A DNA stretch of 64,000 nucleotides, from the NCBI GenBank assembly GCA_038252255.1, contig JBBSAM010000007.1, forward strand, positions 62,001 through 126,000, in the 5' to 3' direction. The DNA comes from Chersky-806 sp038252255. GTDB lineage: Bacteria > Actinomycetota > Acidimicrobiia > IMCC26256 > JAENVU01. The notes under the pieces are model-generated. The model was not told where the DNA came from. It ran no database searches and saw only the letters and a program-made list of their open reading frames with translations. Shown in pieces: positions 1 through 8,499 of this stretch (its first letter is position 1; every line of letters begins with the position of its first letter). Made by a program: the position numbers and the translations under genes.

Positions 1-62
1 TACGCCGCCGTGAGACCGGCGGGTCCGGCTCCGATGATGACGACGGGATCGGGCAGGCTCAC
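1..62 (-). CDS. N-terminus of an FAD/NAD(P)-binding oxidoreductase (runs off window)
   Basis: Only about 20 codons are inside the window. Read from a GTG at 62 on the minus strand they give VSLPDPVVIIGAGPAGLTAA, which is the beta1-loop-alpha1 dinucleotide-binding signature GxGxxG found at the N-terminus of FAD-dependent monooxygenases, amine oxidases and related flavoproteins. A purine-rich AAGGGG lies a few bases upstream and supports this start. The subfamily and substrate cannot be read from so short a piece. The gene is transcribed out of the left edge of the window. Confidence 0.75.
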   Translation of the reverse strand, partial: MSLPDPVVIIGAGPAGLTAA

Positions 63-195
63 CGATTCCCCTTGGCTGCGCTTGGCACGATCCGGACCCC
101 GTGAGCGTGGATGCTTTCGGACATTTCGAAACCCCGGAATCCTACTTCGCCACCCCTTCCGAGCCCCAGACGGGGAAACGACGCGGGCGCGGCCC

Positions 196-223
196 GGGAC
201 CCCGGAGCCTCCGGGGTTGTCCC
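196..223 (-). terminator. GC hairpin 3' of the GT-C glycosyltransferase gene
   Basis: ACCCCGG (199-205) pairs with CCGGGGT (211-217) around a 5-nt loop, with a flanking GGGA/TCCC extension. It begins 9 bp beyond the stop codon of the minus-strand gene ending at 232, where an intrinsic terminator would be expected. There is no U tract, so termination function is inferred from position and stem strength. Confidence 0.5.
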
Positions 224-231
224 CATCCCGG

Positions 232-1830
232 TCATGGATCGAAACGATTCAGGCCCATGAACTCGTAGATCGTGTCGTCGGGGAAGACCAGGCCCTCGTT
301 GTGGGGCCGGGCCTTGGCCAGCAGGGTCAGGGACTGCTCGCACTTCCCACCGAACGTCCGGTAGTTCGGCGACGACACGAACCAGATCGTCCGGCCCGCC
401 CCGCTCTGCAGGAGGCGCTGGGTGAAAGCGTCCACCGACGCCTTCGCGTTGCGGTCGGCGTAGTCGACCCAATCCACGAACTTCGGCGACTGGAGGTTCG
501 GGAACGCGACCTGCTGGAGCCCGAGCCGGGCCGGCAGGAGCCGCGAGGCGTCCGGGCCGAGCTGGTCCGGGCAGTAGACGACGATGTCACCGCGCTTGGC
601 GCCCGCGGTGATCTTGTCGGCGACCTGCGACGCCTGCGTGCGGTTCGTGATGACGTTGCGGACCCCGCCGACGAAACCGACCGCGACGATGAGCACGACC
701 AGCGCGTAACGGATCCGGCGATCGCCGAGCACCGTGATGCCAAACGCGACCGCGAGCGCGAACAACGGGTACATCACCGCCGCGTACCGGGACTGGAAGC
801 CGGTCCCGGCCACGAAGGAAAGGGTCAGCCCGCCGACGAGAGTCGCGGCACCGATGAACCACTCCCATCGCACGCCGGGGACCGTCTGCAGATCGAGCTC
901 GATGTAGCGCGTGTCGCGCGCGCGGCCGAACAGGCCCAGCAGCGCGAGCAGCACGAGTGGCAGAACCAGCGTCCAACCTTCGATCATCCGGCCACCGGAG
1001 AAGTCGATGATGCCGAGCGCGGCGTTGGTCGGCGGGCTCGTCGGCGTGTCCCACGGCGTACCCGTGTGCTTCATCTGGTAGAGGAACGCGGGCATCCACG
1101 GGACGAACAACAGCCCCGCGGCACCAAGGGCGACCAGCAGGAGGATCGCGGTGCGGCGGGCCTGGCCCCCGCTGCGCCACGCGACCCAGATCTGGGATGC
1201 CGCGAACGCGCCCACGAGGAAGAACGCCCAGTACTGCGTGTAGAGCAGCGCCGCGGTGAGGACGGCCACCGAGAGGAACGGCAGGAAGCTCGGCTTGCGC
1301 ACCGCCCACCACACCGCGAGATACGCGAGCAGCACGAGCACCATCGTGAGCATGTACATGCGGGTCTCGGTCGAGTACCGGATCGCGTACGGCGACGAGG
1401 CGACGACCAGCAGCGCAGTCCACCCCGCCCAGCGCGACCGGGCCGGGTCTCCCCCGCCCAGCCGGCGGCCGGCGAGGTACGCCAGCGGCAGCATGATGAC
1501 GCCGAGCACCCCGGACAGGGCCCGCACCGCGGCGTCGCTCGAGCCGAAGATCCGGATCCAGTAGTGCAGCAGCAGGTAGTAGAGGGGCGGCGCGCCGTCG
1601 CGCTTCAATGCGCCCTCGAGACCGGAGAGCGGCACCTTCGCGATGTTGACGGTGAGGGCCTCGTCGAGCCAGAGATCCGACTTCGTCACGAACCGCAGTG
1701 CAACGGCGACCGCGAGCACGCCCGCGATGAAGATCCCGACGACGAGCGCGTGAGACCGCGCGCCGTCTCCAGCAGCTGGAGCGGGCGGGTGAGGCGCCTC
1801 GGGCGTGGGCGCGGCAGGGTCGAGCTTCAT
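232..1830 (-). CDS. GT-C fold polyprenyl-phosphate-sugar glycosyltransferase (GT39/ArnT-like)
   Basis: This is a 532-residue polytopic membrane protein. A proline- and alanine-rich N-tail leads into a first membrane helix, followed directly by the motif DLWLDEA, the acidic first extracytoplasmic loop that is catalytic in GT-C enzymes such as PMT and ArnT. About ten further hydrophobic segments follow, and then a soluble C-terminal domain of roughly 130 residues. Such enzymes move a sugar from a polyprenyl-phosphate carrier to a protein or lipid outside the membrane. The acceptor cannot be inferred. The ATG at 1830 is preferred over a GTG two codons upstream. A second GT-C protein lies at 12715-14115. 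The gene points away from its neighbour at 1865 with only a 34-bp gap. Confidence 0.8.
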   Translation of the reverse strand: MKLDPAAPTPEAPHPPAPAAGDGARSHALVVGIFIAGVLAVAVALRFVTKSDLWLDEALTVNIAKVPLSGLEGALKRDGAPPLYYLLLHYWIRIFGSSDAAVRALSGVLGVIMLPLAYLAGRRLGGGDPARSRWAGWTALLVVASSPYAIRYSTETRMYMLTMVLVLLAYLAVWWAVRKPSFLPFLSVAVLTAALLYTQYWAFFLVGAFAASQIWVAWRSGGQARRTAILLLVALGAAGLLFVPWMPAFLYQMKHTGTPWDTPTSPPTNAALGIIDFSGGRMIEGWTLVLPLVLLALLGLFGRARDTRYIELDLQTVPGVRWEWFIGAATLVGGLTLSFVAGTGFQSRYAAVMYPLFALAVAFGITVLGDRRIRYALVVLIVAVGFVGGVRNVITNRTQASQVADKITAGAKRGDIVVYCPDQLGPDASRLLPARLGLQQVAFPNLQSPKFVDWVDYADRNAKASVDAFTQRLLQSGAGRTIWFVSSPNYRTFGGKCEQSLTLLAKARPHNEGLVFPDDTIYEFMGLNRFDP

Positions 1831-1864
1831 CTGCACACCGGGGGCGACATCCTAGCGGTGGGCC

Positions 1865-2839
1865 TCAGCCGTGGATCTGCGGTACGACCTCGGCGACGAA
1901 GCGCTCGAGACTCTCGCTCGACGGGTAGTCCCGGAACCACAGGACGAACTCCGAGCACCCGGCATCGACGTAGCCCTGCACCTGCTCCGCCACCTGGTCC
2001 GGAGTCCCGACGAAGTTGTCGCGGATGTAGTCCTCGTGCGGGGTCCGGCCCCACAGCTGGCCACCGCTCGGGGAGTCGAGCCAGGCGTCGCGGTCCGAGT
2101 CGTTGTCGAACAGCCGGCAGTCGGGCCCGTGGGTGCGCACGATGGAGCCGAAGTCCCGACCGGCCCGCTCGCAGTGCTCCTGGAGCACCTTGGACTTGTG
2201 CACGAACTGGTCCAGGCCCACCTGCCAGTTCGTCGCATCGGCATGCTGCGCCGCGATCCGCAGGGTCACCTTCTCGCCGCCGCCCCCGACCCAGATCGGC
2301 GGCCGGGGCTCGCGGATCGGCTTCGGGTCGCAGTACGCACCCTTGAAGTGGAGGTGCTCGCCGTCGAAGGTCACCGTCTCCTCGGACCACAGCCGCGGGA
2401 TCACGGTGATCGTCTCTTCGAGGATCGCCAGCCGCGTCCTCGCCGACGGATAGTCGTAGCCGTACGCCTCGTACTCACGCTCGTACCAGCCGGCGCCGAG
2501 CCCGAGGATGAGCCGACCGTTGGAGAACACGTCGATGCCGGCCGTCTCCTTGGCGAGGAGGCCGGCGTTGCGGTAGGCGGAGCACGTCACCAGCTGGCCG
2601 AGCTCGATCTTCGTGGTGACCTGTGAGAGCGCGGCCAGCGTCGTGAACGCCTCGAAGCAGTGCGTCGGCTCCCGGCGCGGCACCGTCTCGACGTGGTCGT
2701 AGACCCACAGGTGGTCGTAGCCCACGCGCTCGGCGACCTGCGCGAGCTCCACCGACCGCGCCCACGCGTCGGCGGCGCCCCAGCCCGTGTACTCGAGCTT
2801 CCAGCCCTGGGGCACGAACGCGCCGTAGCGCAGCGTCAC
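1865..2839 (-). CDS. LLM-class F420-dependent oxidoreductase
   Basis: The protein is 324 residues, the normal length of a luciferase-like TIM-barrel monomer. It starts MTLRYGAFVPQGWKLE and carries the family patterns VGYDHLWVYDH near residue 40 and LGLGAGWYEREYEAYG near residue 115, which are typical of actinobacterial F420-dependent enzymes. These use F420H2 or F420 to reduce or oxidise small substrates in the cytoplasm. The substrate is unknown. The GTG start at 2839 overlaps the stop of the VOC gene by 4 bp (GTGA), so it is translationally coupled. It is the last gene of an ADH-VOC-LLM operon whose promoter carries the shared operator at 4333. Confidence 0.88.
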   Translation of the reverse strand: MTLRYGAFVPQGWKLEYTGWGAADAWARSVELAQVAERVGYDHLWVYDHVETVPRREPTHCFEAFTTLAALSQVTTKIELGQLVTCSAYRNAGLLAKETAGIDVFSNGRLILGLGAGWYEREYEAYGYDYPSARTRLAILEETITVIPRLWSEETVTFDGEHLHFKGAYCDPKPIREPRPPIWVGGGGEKVTLRIAAQHADATNWQVGLDQFVHKSKVLQEHCERAGRDFGSIVRTHGPDCRLFDNDSDRDAWLDSPSGGQLWGRTPHEDYIRDNFVGTPDQVAEQVQGYVDAGCSEFVLWFRDYPSSESLERFVAEVVPQIHG

Positions 2840-3270
2840 TTGAAGTCCCAGTACTGGATCTCCACCATCATCGGCAGCAGGTACCCCACGTAGATGGAGG
2901 TGATCGCGAGCATGCCGTGGTCCTCGGTCTTCTTGTCGATGACGTCCACGCGGTCGTCGTGCGCTTGGCGGGCCTTGGCCTTCGCGAGGACGTCGTCGAG
3001 CTCGGCCTCGGTACCGACGGAGAGACCGAAGTGATCGAGGCGCGGCGCGGTCATCGGCGCGTCGTCGGCGATGAGGAACACGAACTGCTCGATGGCGTGC
3101 ACGCCGAAGACGAGCTTGCGGCGGTCGACAGTCTCGGTGGGGAGCTCGACCCAGCCGAACACGTCGCCGTAGAAGTCGCAGAGCTGCCGGCGGCCTGCTT
3201 CGTCGAGCAGGTCCGCGGGGACGCTCATCGCGACGTGGTTGAAGCGCGGCTTGCGCAGCTCGGTGCTCAT
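2836..3270 (-). CDS. VOC/glyoxalase-fold family protein
   Basis: This is a 144-residue protein with the paired beta-alpha-beta-beta-beta arrangement of the vicinal oxygen chelate superfamily. The sequence around residues 10-20 is FNHVAMSVPAD, and LDHFGLSVG at about residues 78-86 is the mirror element of the second module. The C-terminal segment MMVEIQYWDFK supplies a likely Glu metal ligand. Members are dioxygenases, epimerases, glyoxalases or binding proteins, and nothing here fixes which. It is joined to both neighbours by 4-bp overlaps, so all three proteins are probably made in fixed ratio for one pathway. Confidence 0.8.
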   Translation of the reverse strand: MSTELRKPRFNHVAMSVPADLLDEAGRRQLCDFYGDVFGWVELPTETVDRRKLVFGVHAIEQFVFLIADDAPMTAPRLDHFGLSVGTEAELDDVLAKAKARQAHDDRVDVIDKKTEDHGMLAITSIYVGYLLPMMVEIQYWDFK

Positions 3271-4289
3271 GCGCCCCTCGGTGCGACCATGACCTTGCCC
3301 GAGATCTCCCCCGCGCCCAGCATCTCGATGGCGCCGAGCAGGCCGCCGAGATCGACGTCCGTCGGGTCGACGAGCAGGTCGCGGGGGAACTCCGGCCGGC
3401 TCAGGAGCTCGAGCGCGCGTTCGAAGCCGTCCGCGTCGTAGCAGAACGCCCCGGTGATCACGAGCTCGTTCAGCAGGATGCGGCTCGGGTCGAAGCGCGG
3501 CGGCTTGACGCCCGCGCCCACGAGCACCAACCGCCCGGTCCGCTTGAGCTGGCCGAGGCACTGCTCCATGGCCGGAGCGTGGCCCGAGCACTCGAGCGCG
3601 ACGTCGAACGGCTCGTCCACCAGCCGGTTCGGTGAGCGCGGCGTGACGAGCTCGTCGGGCGTGACGCTGCGGGCGCCGAGCTGCTCCCCGAGCTTCCGGC
3701 GGACGGGCGACGGCTCGCTCAACACGATGTCGCTGACGCCGAGCTGGACCAGCGCCGCGATCGTGAGCGTGCCGATCGGGCCGCCGCCGGTGACGAGCAC
3801 CCGCTCACCGGGGCGGACCTCGCCCCGGGAGATGCCGTGGAGCGCTACGGCCAGTGGCTCGGTGAGCGCGGCGTGGCGCATCGACAGGCCGTCGGGCAGG
3901 CGCAGCAGCTCCGCGGCCGGGACCTTGATGTAGTCCGCGAACGCTCCCTGGAAGCCGCCGCCTTCGCCCACCGCGTTGCGACCGGAGCAGAGGCTCGGCC
4001 GTCCGGCGAGGCAGAGCTCGCACTCGCCACAGCGCACCGACGGGCCCCCGACCGCGGCGTCGCCGACCGCCCAACCGGTCACGTTCGGACCGACCGCGGC
4101 GACCGTCCCCGTGTACTCGTGGCCGCCCACCGAGTTCGGCTGGCCCCAGCCCTCCAGCACGAAGTGGATGTCCGACCCGCAGACGCCGCAGTGGCTGACC
4201 CGGAGCAGCACGTCGTCCGGGCCGGGCTCGGGGACCGGGTAGTCCTCGACCTCGACCCGCCGATCACCTTTGTAGACGGCCGCCCGCAT
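3267..4289 (-). CDS. Zinc-dependent medium-chain alcohol dehydrogenase
   Basis: The protein is 340 residues from the ATG at 4289 (MRAAVYKGDRRVEVE, a normal MDR N-terminus). The catalytic zinc site is visible as CGVCGSDIH and GGHEYTG. The structural zinc lobe is visible as the four cysteines of CGECELCLAGRPSLC. A Rossmann signature GGGPIGTL follows near the middle. It should oxidise an alcohol with NAD(P)+ in the cytoplasm. An in-frame ATG at 4313 is possible but has no better ribosome site. It is the first gene of the ADH-VOC-LLM operon, and its leader holds the 18-bp operator at 4333-4350, consistent with regulation alongside the lipid-degradation genes elsewhere in the window. Confidence 0.9.
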   Translation of the reverse strand: MRAAVYKGDRRVEVEDYPVPEPGPDDVLLRVSHCGVCGSDIHFVLEGWGQPNSVGGHEYTGTVAAVGPNVTGWAVGDAAVGGPSVRCGECELCLAGRPSLCSGRNAVGEGGGFQGAFADYIKVPAAELLRLPDGLSMRHAALTEPLAVALHGISRGEVRPGERVLVTGGGPIGTLTIAALVQLGVSDIVLSEPSPVRRKLGEQLGARSVTPDELVTPRSPNRLVDEPFDVALECSGHAPAMEQCLGQLKRTGRLVLVGAGVKPPRFDPSRILLNELVITGAFCYDADGFERALELLSRPEFPRDLLVDPTDVDLGGLLGAIEMLGAGEISGKVMVAPRGA

Positions 4290-4332
4290 GGTTGCGGGGA
4301 GCGCTTCCCCCATGCGCGAAGCGTCGCCCAAA

Positions 4333-4350
4333 CCTGACACGCACGTCAAG
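4333..4350. promoter_or_regulatory. Shared 18-bp operator, copy 1
   Basis: The site is CCTGACACGCACGTCAAG, an inverted repeat of the form TGAC-N6-GTCA. It ends 43 bp before the ADH start at 4289 (19 bp before the alternative start). The same arrangement recurs at nine other promoter regions in this window, which is the basis for calling it an operator. Confidence 0.75.
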
Positions 4351-4369
4351 GTTGCCCACCCCCCACCGG

Positions 4370-4416
4370 TTTTGGCGTCAGTAGGGCACCTCTGCGGGTC
4401 CCTACTGACGCCAAAG
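4370..4416. repeat. 47-nt intergenic palindrome, TTTTGGCGTC type
   Basis: TTTGGCGTCAGTAGGG (4371-4386) pairs perfectly over 16 bp with 4400-4415 across a 13-nt loop. The outer tip TTTTGGCGTC and the 47-nt length match two other copies at 40875 and 41906. It lies 11 bp beyond the stop of the minus-strand iolB-like gene. The A/T tips are in the opposite order to an intrinsic terminator: T's precede the stem and A's follow it. Confidence 0.8.
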
Positions 4417-4427
4417 CTGGATTGGAT

Positions 4428-5132
4428 TCAGGTGTAGCGGGGGTCGAGCTCGGTTTCGAGGGTGTCGGCGCCGGCTAACGCCCAGAGGTAGTAGGTGTCG
4501 GAGCCGGGCGCGGCGACGACGGGATGCCAGCCCGACGTGATCCGCTCGATGCGACCGTCGCGCACGACGACCGCCCGCTCGTCGTCGTCGGACTCGGAGC
4601 GCATCTGCAGGCCGAAGCCGTCGGGCGGGTCGAACCGGTAGAGGTAGATCTCCTCGTGCTCGTGGCGGTGCGGCGGGTAGCTCGACCAGAGACCGGGCGG
4701 GTTGAGCGTCTCGCCCACGATCAACGGCCCCGAGTCCACGTACGTGCGAACGCGACGGAGCGTCGCTCCCTCGCCGCGCTCCTCGTCCACCACGTCCTCC
4801 GGCGCGATGAGCCGGCTCGGGATCGCGCGTGACTCCTGCCGCCAGACGATCGTGGCGCGCAGATCGCCGTGCAGCTCGAACGTGGTGTCCCGGCCGACGA
4901 GTGCGGACCAACCCGCGCCCTCGAACACGTCGTCCCGGCCCTCGACGTGCGTTCCTTCGTCGCCCACGGTCAGCCCGCCCACTCCACCTTCGATCAGCAC
5001 CCACGCCACGCCGTCGCGCAGGTCGCCCCGCACCGGCCCGTCGACCCGCGCCGCACCGAGCCGCCCGTCCGGACCGGGTTCGAGCAGCCGATCGACCCGA
5101 CCGGCGGTTCCCGCCGTCAGCGTGAGGGGCAT
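4428..5132 (-). CDS. iolB: 5-deoxy-glucuronate isomerase (IolB/KduI family)
   Basis: The protein is 234 residues with a two-cupin layout. The metal-binding segment GLWSSYPPHRHEHEEIYLYR contains H155, H157 and nearby Glu, the pattern conserved in IolB and KduI. A second conserved stretch, TSGWHPVVAAPGSDTYYLWAL, follows. The family isomerises 5-deoxy-D-glucuronate to 2-deoxy-5-keto-D-gluconate in myo-inositol breakdown. No other inositol genes are visible nearby, so it is either an orphan pathway member or serves a related uronate. It is divergent from the amidohydrolase at 5180 and shares a 47-bp intergenic region with it. Confidence 0.82.
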   Translation of the reverse strand: MPLTLTAGTAGRVDRLLEPGPDGRLGAARVDGPVRGDLRDGVAWVLIEGGVGGLTVGDEGTHVEGRDDVFEGAGWSALVGRDTTFELHGDLRATIVWRQESRAIPSRLIAPEDVVDEERGEGATLRRVRTYVDSGPLIVGETLNPPGLWSSYPPHRHEHEEIYLYRFDPPDGFGLQMRSESDDDERAVVVRDGRIERITSGWHPVVAAPGSDTYYLWALAGADTLETELDPRYT

Positions 5133-5179
5133 GAGCGCATCGTAATAACGTGAGCCTGCAGTCGTTGAGGGGGGATGTC

Positions 5180-6856
5180 ATGTCCGCAGACCTGGTGATC
5201 CGGGGCGGGACCGTGGTCGACGGGACCGGTGCGCCCGGCCGGCGCGCCGACGTCGCGGTGACCGACGGGACGATCTCCGGGATCGGCGACGGGCTCGACG
5301 GGCATCGAGAGCTCGACGCCTCGGGGCAGATCGTCTCCCCCGGCTTCATCGACATCCACTCCCACTACGACGCGCAGGTGTTCTGGGACCCCGCGCTCAC
5401 CCCCTCGAGCTTCCATGGCGTCACGAGCGTCGTGGCCGGCAACTGCGGGTTCTCGATCGCGCCGTGCCGGCCCGAGCACCGCGCGCTCCTCGCCCGCACG
5501 CTGCAGCACGTCGAGGACATGAACCTGGCCACGCTCGAAGCGGGGATCCCCTGGGACTTCGAGACGTTCCCGCAGTACCTCGACTCCGTCGCGCGCCACG
5601 GCACCGCGCTCAACTACGGCGTGTACGTGGGTCACACCGCGGTGCGGCTCTTCGTGATGGGTGAGGACGGCTACGAGCGCGAGACGCCCACCGACGCCGA
5701 GCTGGCACAGATGCAAGCGGTCGTGCGCGACGCGATGAACGCCGGGGCGATGGGCTTCGCGACGAGCTCGTCGGCGACGCACAACGGCGACGGCGGCCGT
5801 CCCGTCCCGAGCCGGCTGGCGTCCCGCGCCGAGCTGGAAGCGCTGCTCGAGCCGTTGCACGACCTGAACAAGGGTGTGGCCGCCCTGCTACCGGGCGAGC
5901 GCATCAAGCATGCCGACGTCCACGAGATCCAGCAGCGGCTCGGGCGTCCACTCACCTGGACCGCGCTGCTCACGATCAAGGGCTTCCCCTGGCACGAGGA
6001 CATCATCCGCGACAACGACGCGGCCCGCGCCGGCGGCGGCGAGGTCTGGCCGCAGGTGTCGGTGCGCCCGCTGGTGTTCCAGATGAACCTGCGGGAGCCG
6101 TTCACGTTCAACATGGCGCCCGCGTTCGCCGAGCTGATGGCCGAGCCCGACGCGGTGAGGCTCGAGCGCTACGCCGATCCGGCCTGGCGGGAGAAGGCGG
6201 TAGCCGACCTCAACAACAAGGCCTTCCTCCGCCCGAACTGGGACTCGCTGGAGGTGGCCGAGAGCACGGCGCACCCCGAGCTCATCGACCGGCGCGTCGC
6301 CGATATCGCGACCGAGCGTGGCTGCACTGCCCTCGACGTGATGCTCGACACGTCCCTCGACGAGAACCTCGAGACCCGCTTCCGCTCCGTGCTCGCCAAC
6401 AACGATCCGGAGGCGATCGCCTGGCTCCTCGGCCGGGAGGGTGTGCTGCTCGGCCTCGCGGACTCGGGCGCGCACGTCAGCCAGCTGTGCGACGCGTGCC
6501 TCCCCACCGACCTCCTCGGCAACTGGGTGCGCGAGCGCGACGTCATCTCGCTCGAGCGGGCGGTGCACAAGCTGACCGGCGAGCCTGCCGGCGTCTTCGG
6601 TCTCGACCGTGCCGCTGGTGGACGCGGGCTGTTGCGCGAGGGGATGGCGGCGGACATCACCGTGTTCGACGCCGACACCGTCGCCCCCGGACCGTTGCGC
6701 CGCATCCACGACTTCCCCGCCGGCGGCGAGCGCCTCACCGCCGATGCGCCCGAGGGCATGACCCACACCCTCGTGAACGGCGTCCCCATCCGGGTCGACG
6801 GCGAATCCGTGCCCGACGGCCTCGCCGCCCGCCCCGGCCACGTCCTCCGCTCCTGA
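5180..6856 (+). CDS. D-aminoacylase-type amidohydrolase (paralogue 1)
   Basis: The protein is 558 residues from the ATG at 5180, which has a strong GAGGGGGGA ribosome site. The N-terminal beta-sandwich reads LVIRGGTVVDGTGAPG. The metal site opens with FIDIHSHYDAQ (H60, H62), and a second conserved block ADSGAHVSQLCDAC lies near residue 440. This is the N-acyl-D-amino-acid deacylase (COG3653) branch of the amidohydrolase superfamily, which hydrolyses amide or related bonds using one or two metals. The real substrate is often not a D-amino acid. A paralogue with the same layout sits at 19418, also surrounded by acyl-CoA genes. Confidence 0.85.
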   Translation: MSADLVIRGGTVVDGTGAPGRRADVAVTDGTISGIGDGLDGHRELDASGQIVSPGFIDIHSHYDAQVFWDPALTPSSFHGVTSVVAGNCGFSIAPCRPEHRALLARTLQHVEDMNLATLEAGIPWDFETFPQYLDSVARHGTALNYGVYVGHTAVRLFVMGEDGYERETPTDAELAQMQAVVRDAMNAGAMGFATSSSATHNGDGGRPVPSRLASRAELEALLEPLHDLNKGVAALLPGERIKHADVHEIQQRLGRPLTWTALLTIKGFPWHEDIIRDNDAARAGGGEVWPQVSVRPLVFQMNLREPFTFNMAPAFAELMAEPDAVRLERYADPAWREKAVADLNNKAFLRPNWDSLEVAESTAHPELIDRRVADIATERGCTALDVMLDTSLDENLETRFRSVLANNDPEAIAWLLGREGVLLGLADSGAHVSQLCDACLPTDLLGNWVRERDVISLERAVHKLTGEPAGVFGLDRAAGGRGLLREGMAADITVFDADTVAPGPLRRIHDFPAGGERLTADAPEGMTHTLVNGVPIRVDGESVPDGLAARPGHVLRS

Positions 6857-6888
6857 GCCCCGAGCCCCGAGCCCCGCGACCCTTCCCC

Positions 6889-6933
6889 CGTTCGTGCCAT
6901 TCGGGTCCCCTGGGGAACGGTTCGGCACAAACG
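6889..6933. repeat. 45-nt intergenic palindrome, CGTTTGTGCC type
   Basis: CGTTCGTGCC (6889-6898) pairs with GGCACAAACG (6924-6933) with one mismatch. A separate inner stem, GTCCCC/GGGGAAC, fills the middle. The element starts 32 bp after the stop of the amidohydrolase at 6856. Length and tips match copies at 17083 and 30453, and it shares CCATTCGGGTCC with the latter. Confidence 0.8.
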
Positions 6934-6967
6934 CAGGGGGGTCTGGGGGGTCGCGTACGATCCGGCG

Positions 6968-7840
6968 ATGCCTGCGGCCGGTGACTCGCCTGGACGTGCG
7001 CTCGTCACGGGGGCGACGGGATTCGTCGGCGGCCACATGGTGCGGCGCCTGGTGGCCGACGGGTGGACCGTCGATGCACTGGTCCGCGATCCCGCGGCCG
7101 CGCTACCGGACGGTGTGCGTTCGCACGAGATCCCGGAGCCGATCGACGCGCTCATCTCCCTGGTCGCCGACATCGGTCCGACCGTGTGCTTCCACCTGGC
7201 CACGGCCTTTCGGGGCGTCCACACTCCCGAAGACATCGAGCCGATGGTCGTCGCGAACGTCGGGTTCGGCACCGCGCTCGCCGAAGCGGTGAGCCAGGCG
7301 GGTGGTTGCATGTTCGTGAACACCGGGACCGTGTGGCAGCACTACGACGCCCGCGCCTACAGCCCGGTGTCGCTCTACGCCGCGACGAAGCAGGCCTTCA
7401 CCGACGTGCTGCGCTACTACGAGGAGGTCGCGGGACTGCCGGTCGTGACGCTCGAGCTCACGGACACCTACGGGCCCGGAGACCCACGACCCAAGCTGCT
7501 CCCAATCCTCCTGCGCGCCGCTCGCGAGGGAACGCAGCTCCAGATGACGGACGGCACGCAGCTGATCGACCTCCTGCACGTCGACGACGCGGTACGTGCG
7601 CTCCTCGCGACCGCGGCCGGTGCTCCGGGCCGGACCTACGGCGCGTCCGGCGGCGAGACCTTGACGCTGCGCGAGCTCGTCGCGCGATTCAAATCAGTCA
7701 CCGGGCTCACCGTCGACGCGCAGTGGGGTGCACGCGCCGCCCGACCGCGGGAGATGACGCGGCCATGGATTGTGTCGGACCCACCCCCGGGCTGGGCACC
7801 GGAGGTCTCGCTCGACGACGGGATCCGCGCGCTGCTCTGA
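6968..7840 (+). CDS. NAD-dependent epimerase/dehydratase (extended SDR)
   Basis: This is a 290-residue extended SDR. The nucleotide-binding motif is TGATGFVGGH near residue 15, and the catalytic YxxxK appears as SLYAATKQAF near residue 140. HVDDAVRALL and the C-terminal substrate domain match UDP-sugar epimerase-like proteins. The substrate is probably a nucleotide sugar, but smaller polyketide- or terpenoid-type substrates are also known in this group. It stands alone on the plus strand, converging on the nitroreductase gene 11 bp downstream. Confidence 0.85.
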   Translation: MPAAGDSPGRALVTGATGFVGGHMVRRLVADGWTVDALVRDPAAALPDGVRSHEIPEPIDALISLVADIGPTVCFHLATAFRGVHTPEDIEPMVVANVGFGTALAEAVSQAGGCMFVNTGTVWQHYDARAYSPVSLYAATKQAFTDVLRYYEEVAGLPVVTLELTDTYGPGDPRPKLLPILLRAAREGTQLQMTDGTQLIDLLHVDDAVRALLATAAGAPGRTYGASGGETLTLRELVARFKSVTGLTVDAQWGARAARPREMTRPWIVSDPPPGWAPEVSLDDGIRALL

Positions 7841-7851
7841 CGGGTCGTCGA

Positions 7852-8490
7852 TCAGTCGAGCGCGGGCGGGTAGGGCCGGTTGGCGCGTGGCCGCGTGATC
7901 TCGAAGAAGCCGGGCTCACGGGAGATCACCTGGACGGCGTCCCAGAGCCGGACGGCGGCGTCGCCGACGGGGGCCGGGGCCATCACGGGGCCCTTGAAGC
8001 CGTGCGGTGGATCGTCACCGACCACGATCGTCGGGGTCTGGGTCTTCGGCCCGCCGAACGCGTAGGCGATCTCCATCGCCTCGACGATCGGCTCGTCCCA
8101 CTTCTCGTCGTCGGCCGCCTCGACGAGATCGGCATCGAGCCCGGCGGCCGCCAGGCACTCCGAGAGGAGCGGCTCGTCACGCACCGCTCCACGGGCGAAG
8201 AACCGGCGGCCCCACTCGGTGAGGAGCGCGTCGACCGCGCCCTCGCCGGCCCGGGCCCGGGCCGCCTCGAAGATCCGGAGCATCCGGTGCGACAGCGCAT
8301 GCGCCGCGATCGCGGCCTCGCGACGCTCCTCCGGCATGGTGGGCGCCACGCCGTAGTCGTCGCGGATCTCGAGGCAGAACGACCGCCAGGTCACGGCCAG
8401 ATCACGGTGCGGTGCCACTTCCTTGATCCATCGAGTGGTGATCCACGCCCAGGGGCAACTGGGGTCCACGAACACCTCGACGCTCGTCAC
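7852..8490 (-). CDS. DsbA-fold mycothiol-dependent nitroreductase-like protein (Rv2466c family)
   Basis: The protein is 212 residues with an N-terminal thioredoxin fold and the active-site motif CPWA at residues 12-15 in the context DPSCPWAWITTRWI. A helical insertion follows, and the cis-proline region KTQTPTIVVG closes the thioredoxin fold. The sequence resembles Mycobacterium tuberculosis Rv2466c, which uses mycothiol to reduce nitro compounds and is a stress-response protein. The second motif cysteine of Rv2466c (CPWC) is Ala here, so a monothiol mechanism is implied. It heads a minus-strand block downstream of the GNAT gene (9-bp gap). Confidence 0.8.
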   Translation of the reverse strand: MTSVEVFVDPSCPWAWITTRWIKEVAPHRDLAVTWRSFCLEIRDDYGVAPTMPEERREAAIAAHALSHRMLRIFEAARARAGEGAVDALLTEWGRRFFARGAVRDEPLLSECLAAAGLDADLVEAADDEKWDEPIVEAMEIAYAFGGPKTQTPTIVVGDDPPHGFKGPVMAPAPVGDAAVRLWDAVQVISREPGFFEITRPRANRPYPPALD

Positions 8491-8499
8491 ACCAGAAGG

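Noticed and set aside
10..2346. A 778-codon open frame on the plus strand
   Set aside because: It is antisense to the GT-C and LLM genes, which have clear motifs. It has a biased Arg/Asp/Glu/Pro composition typical of frames opposite high-GC genes.
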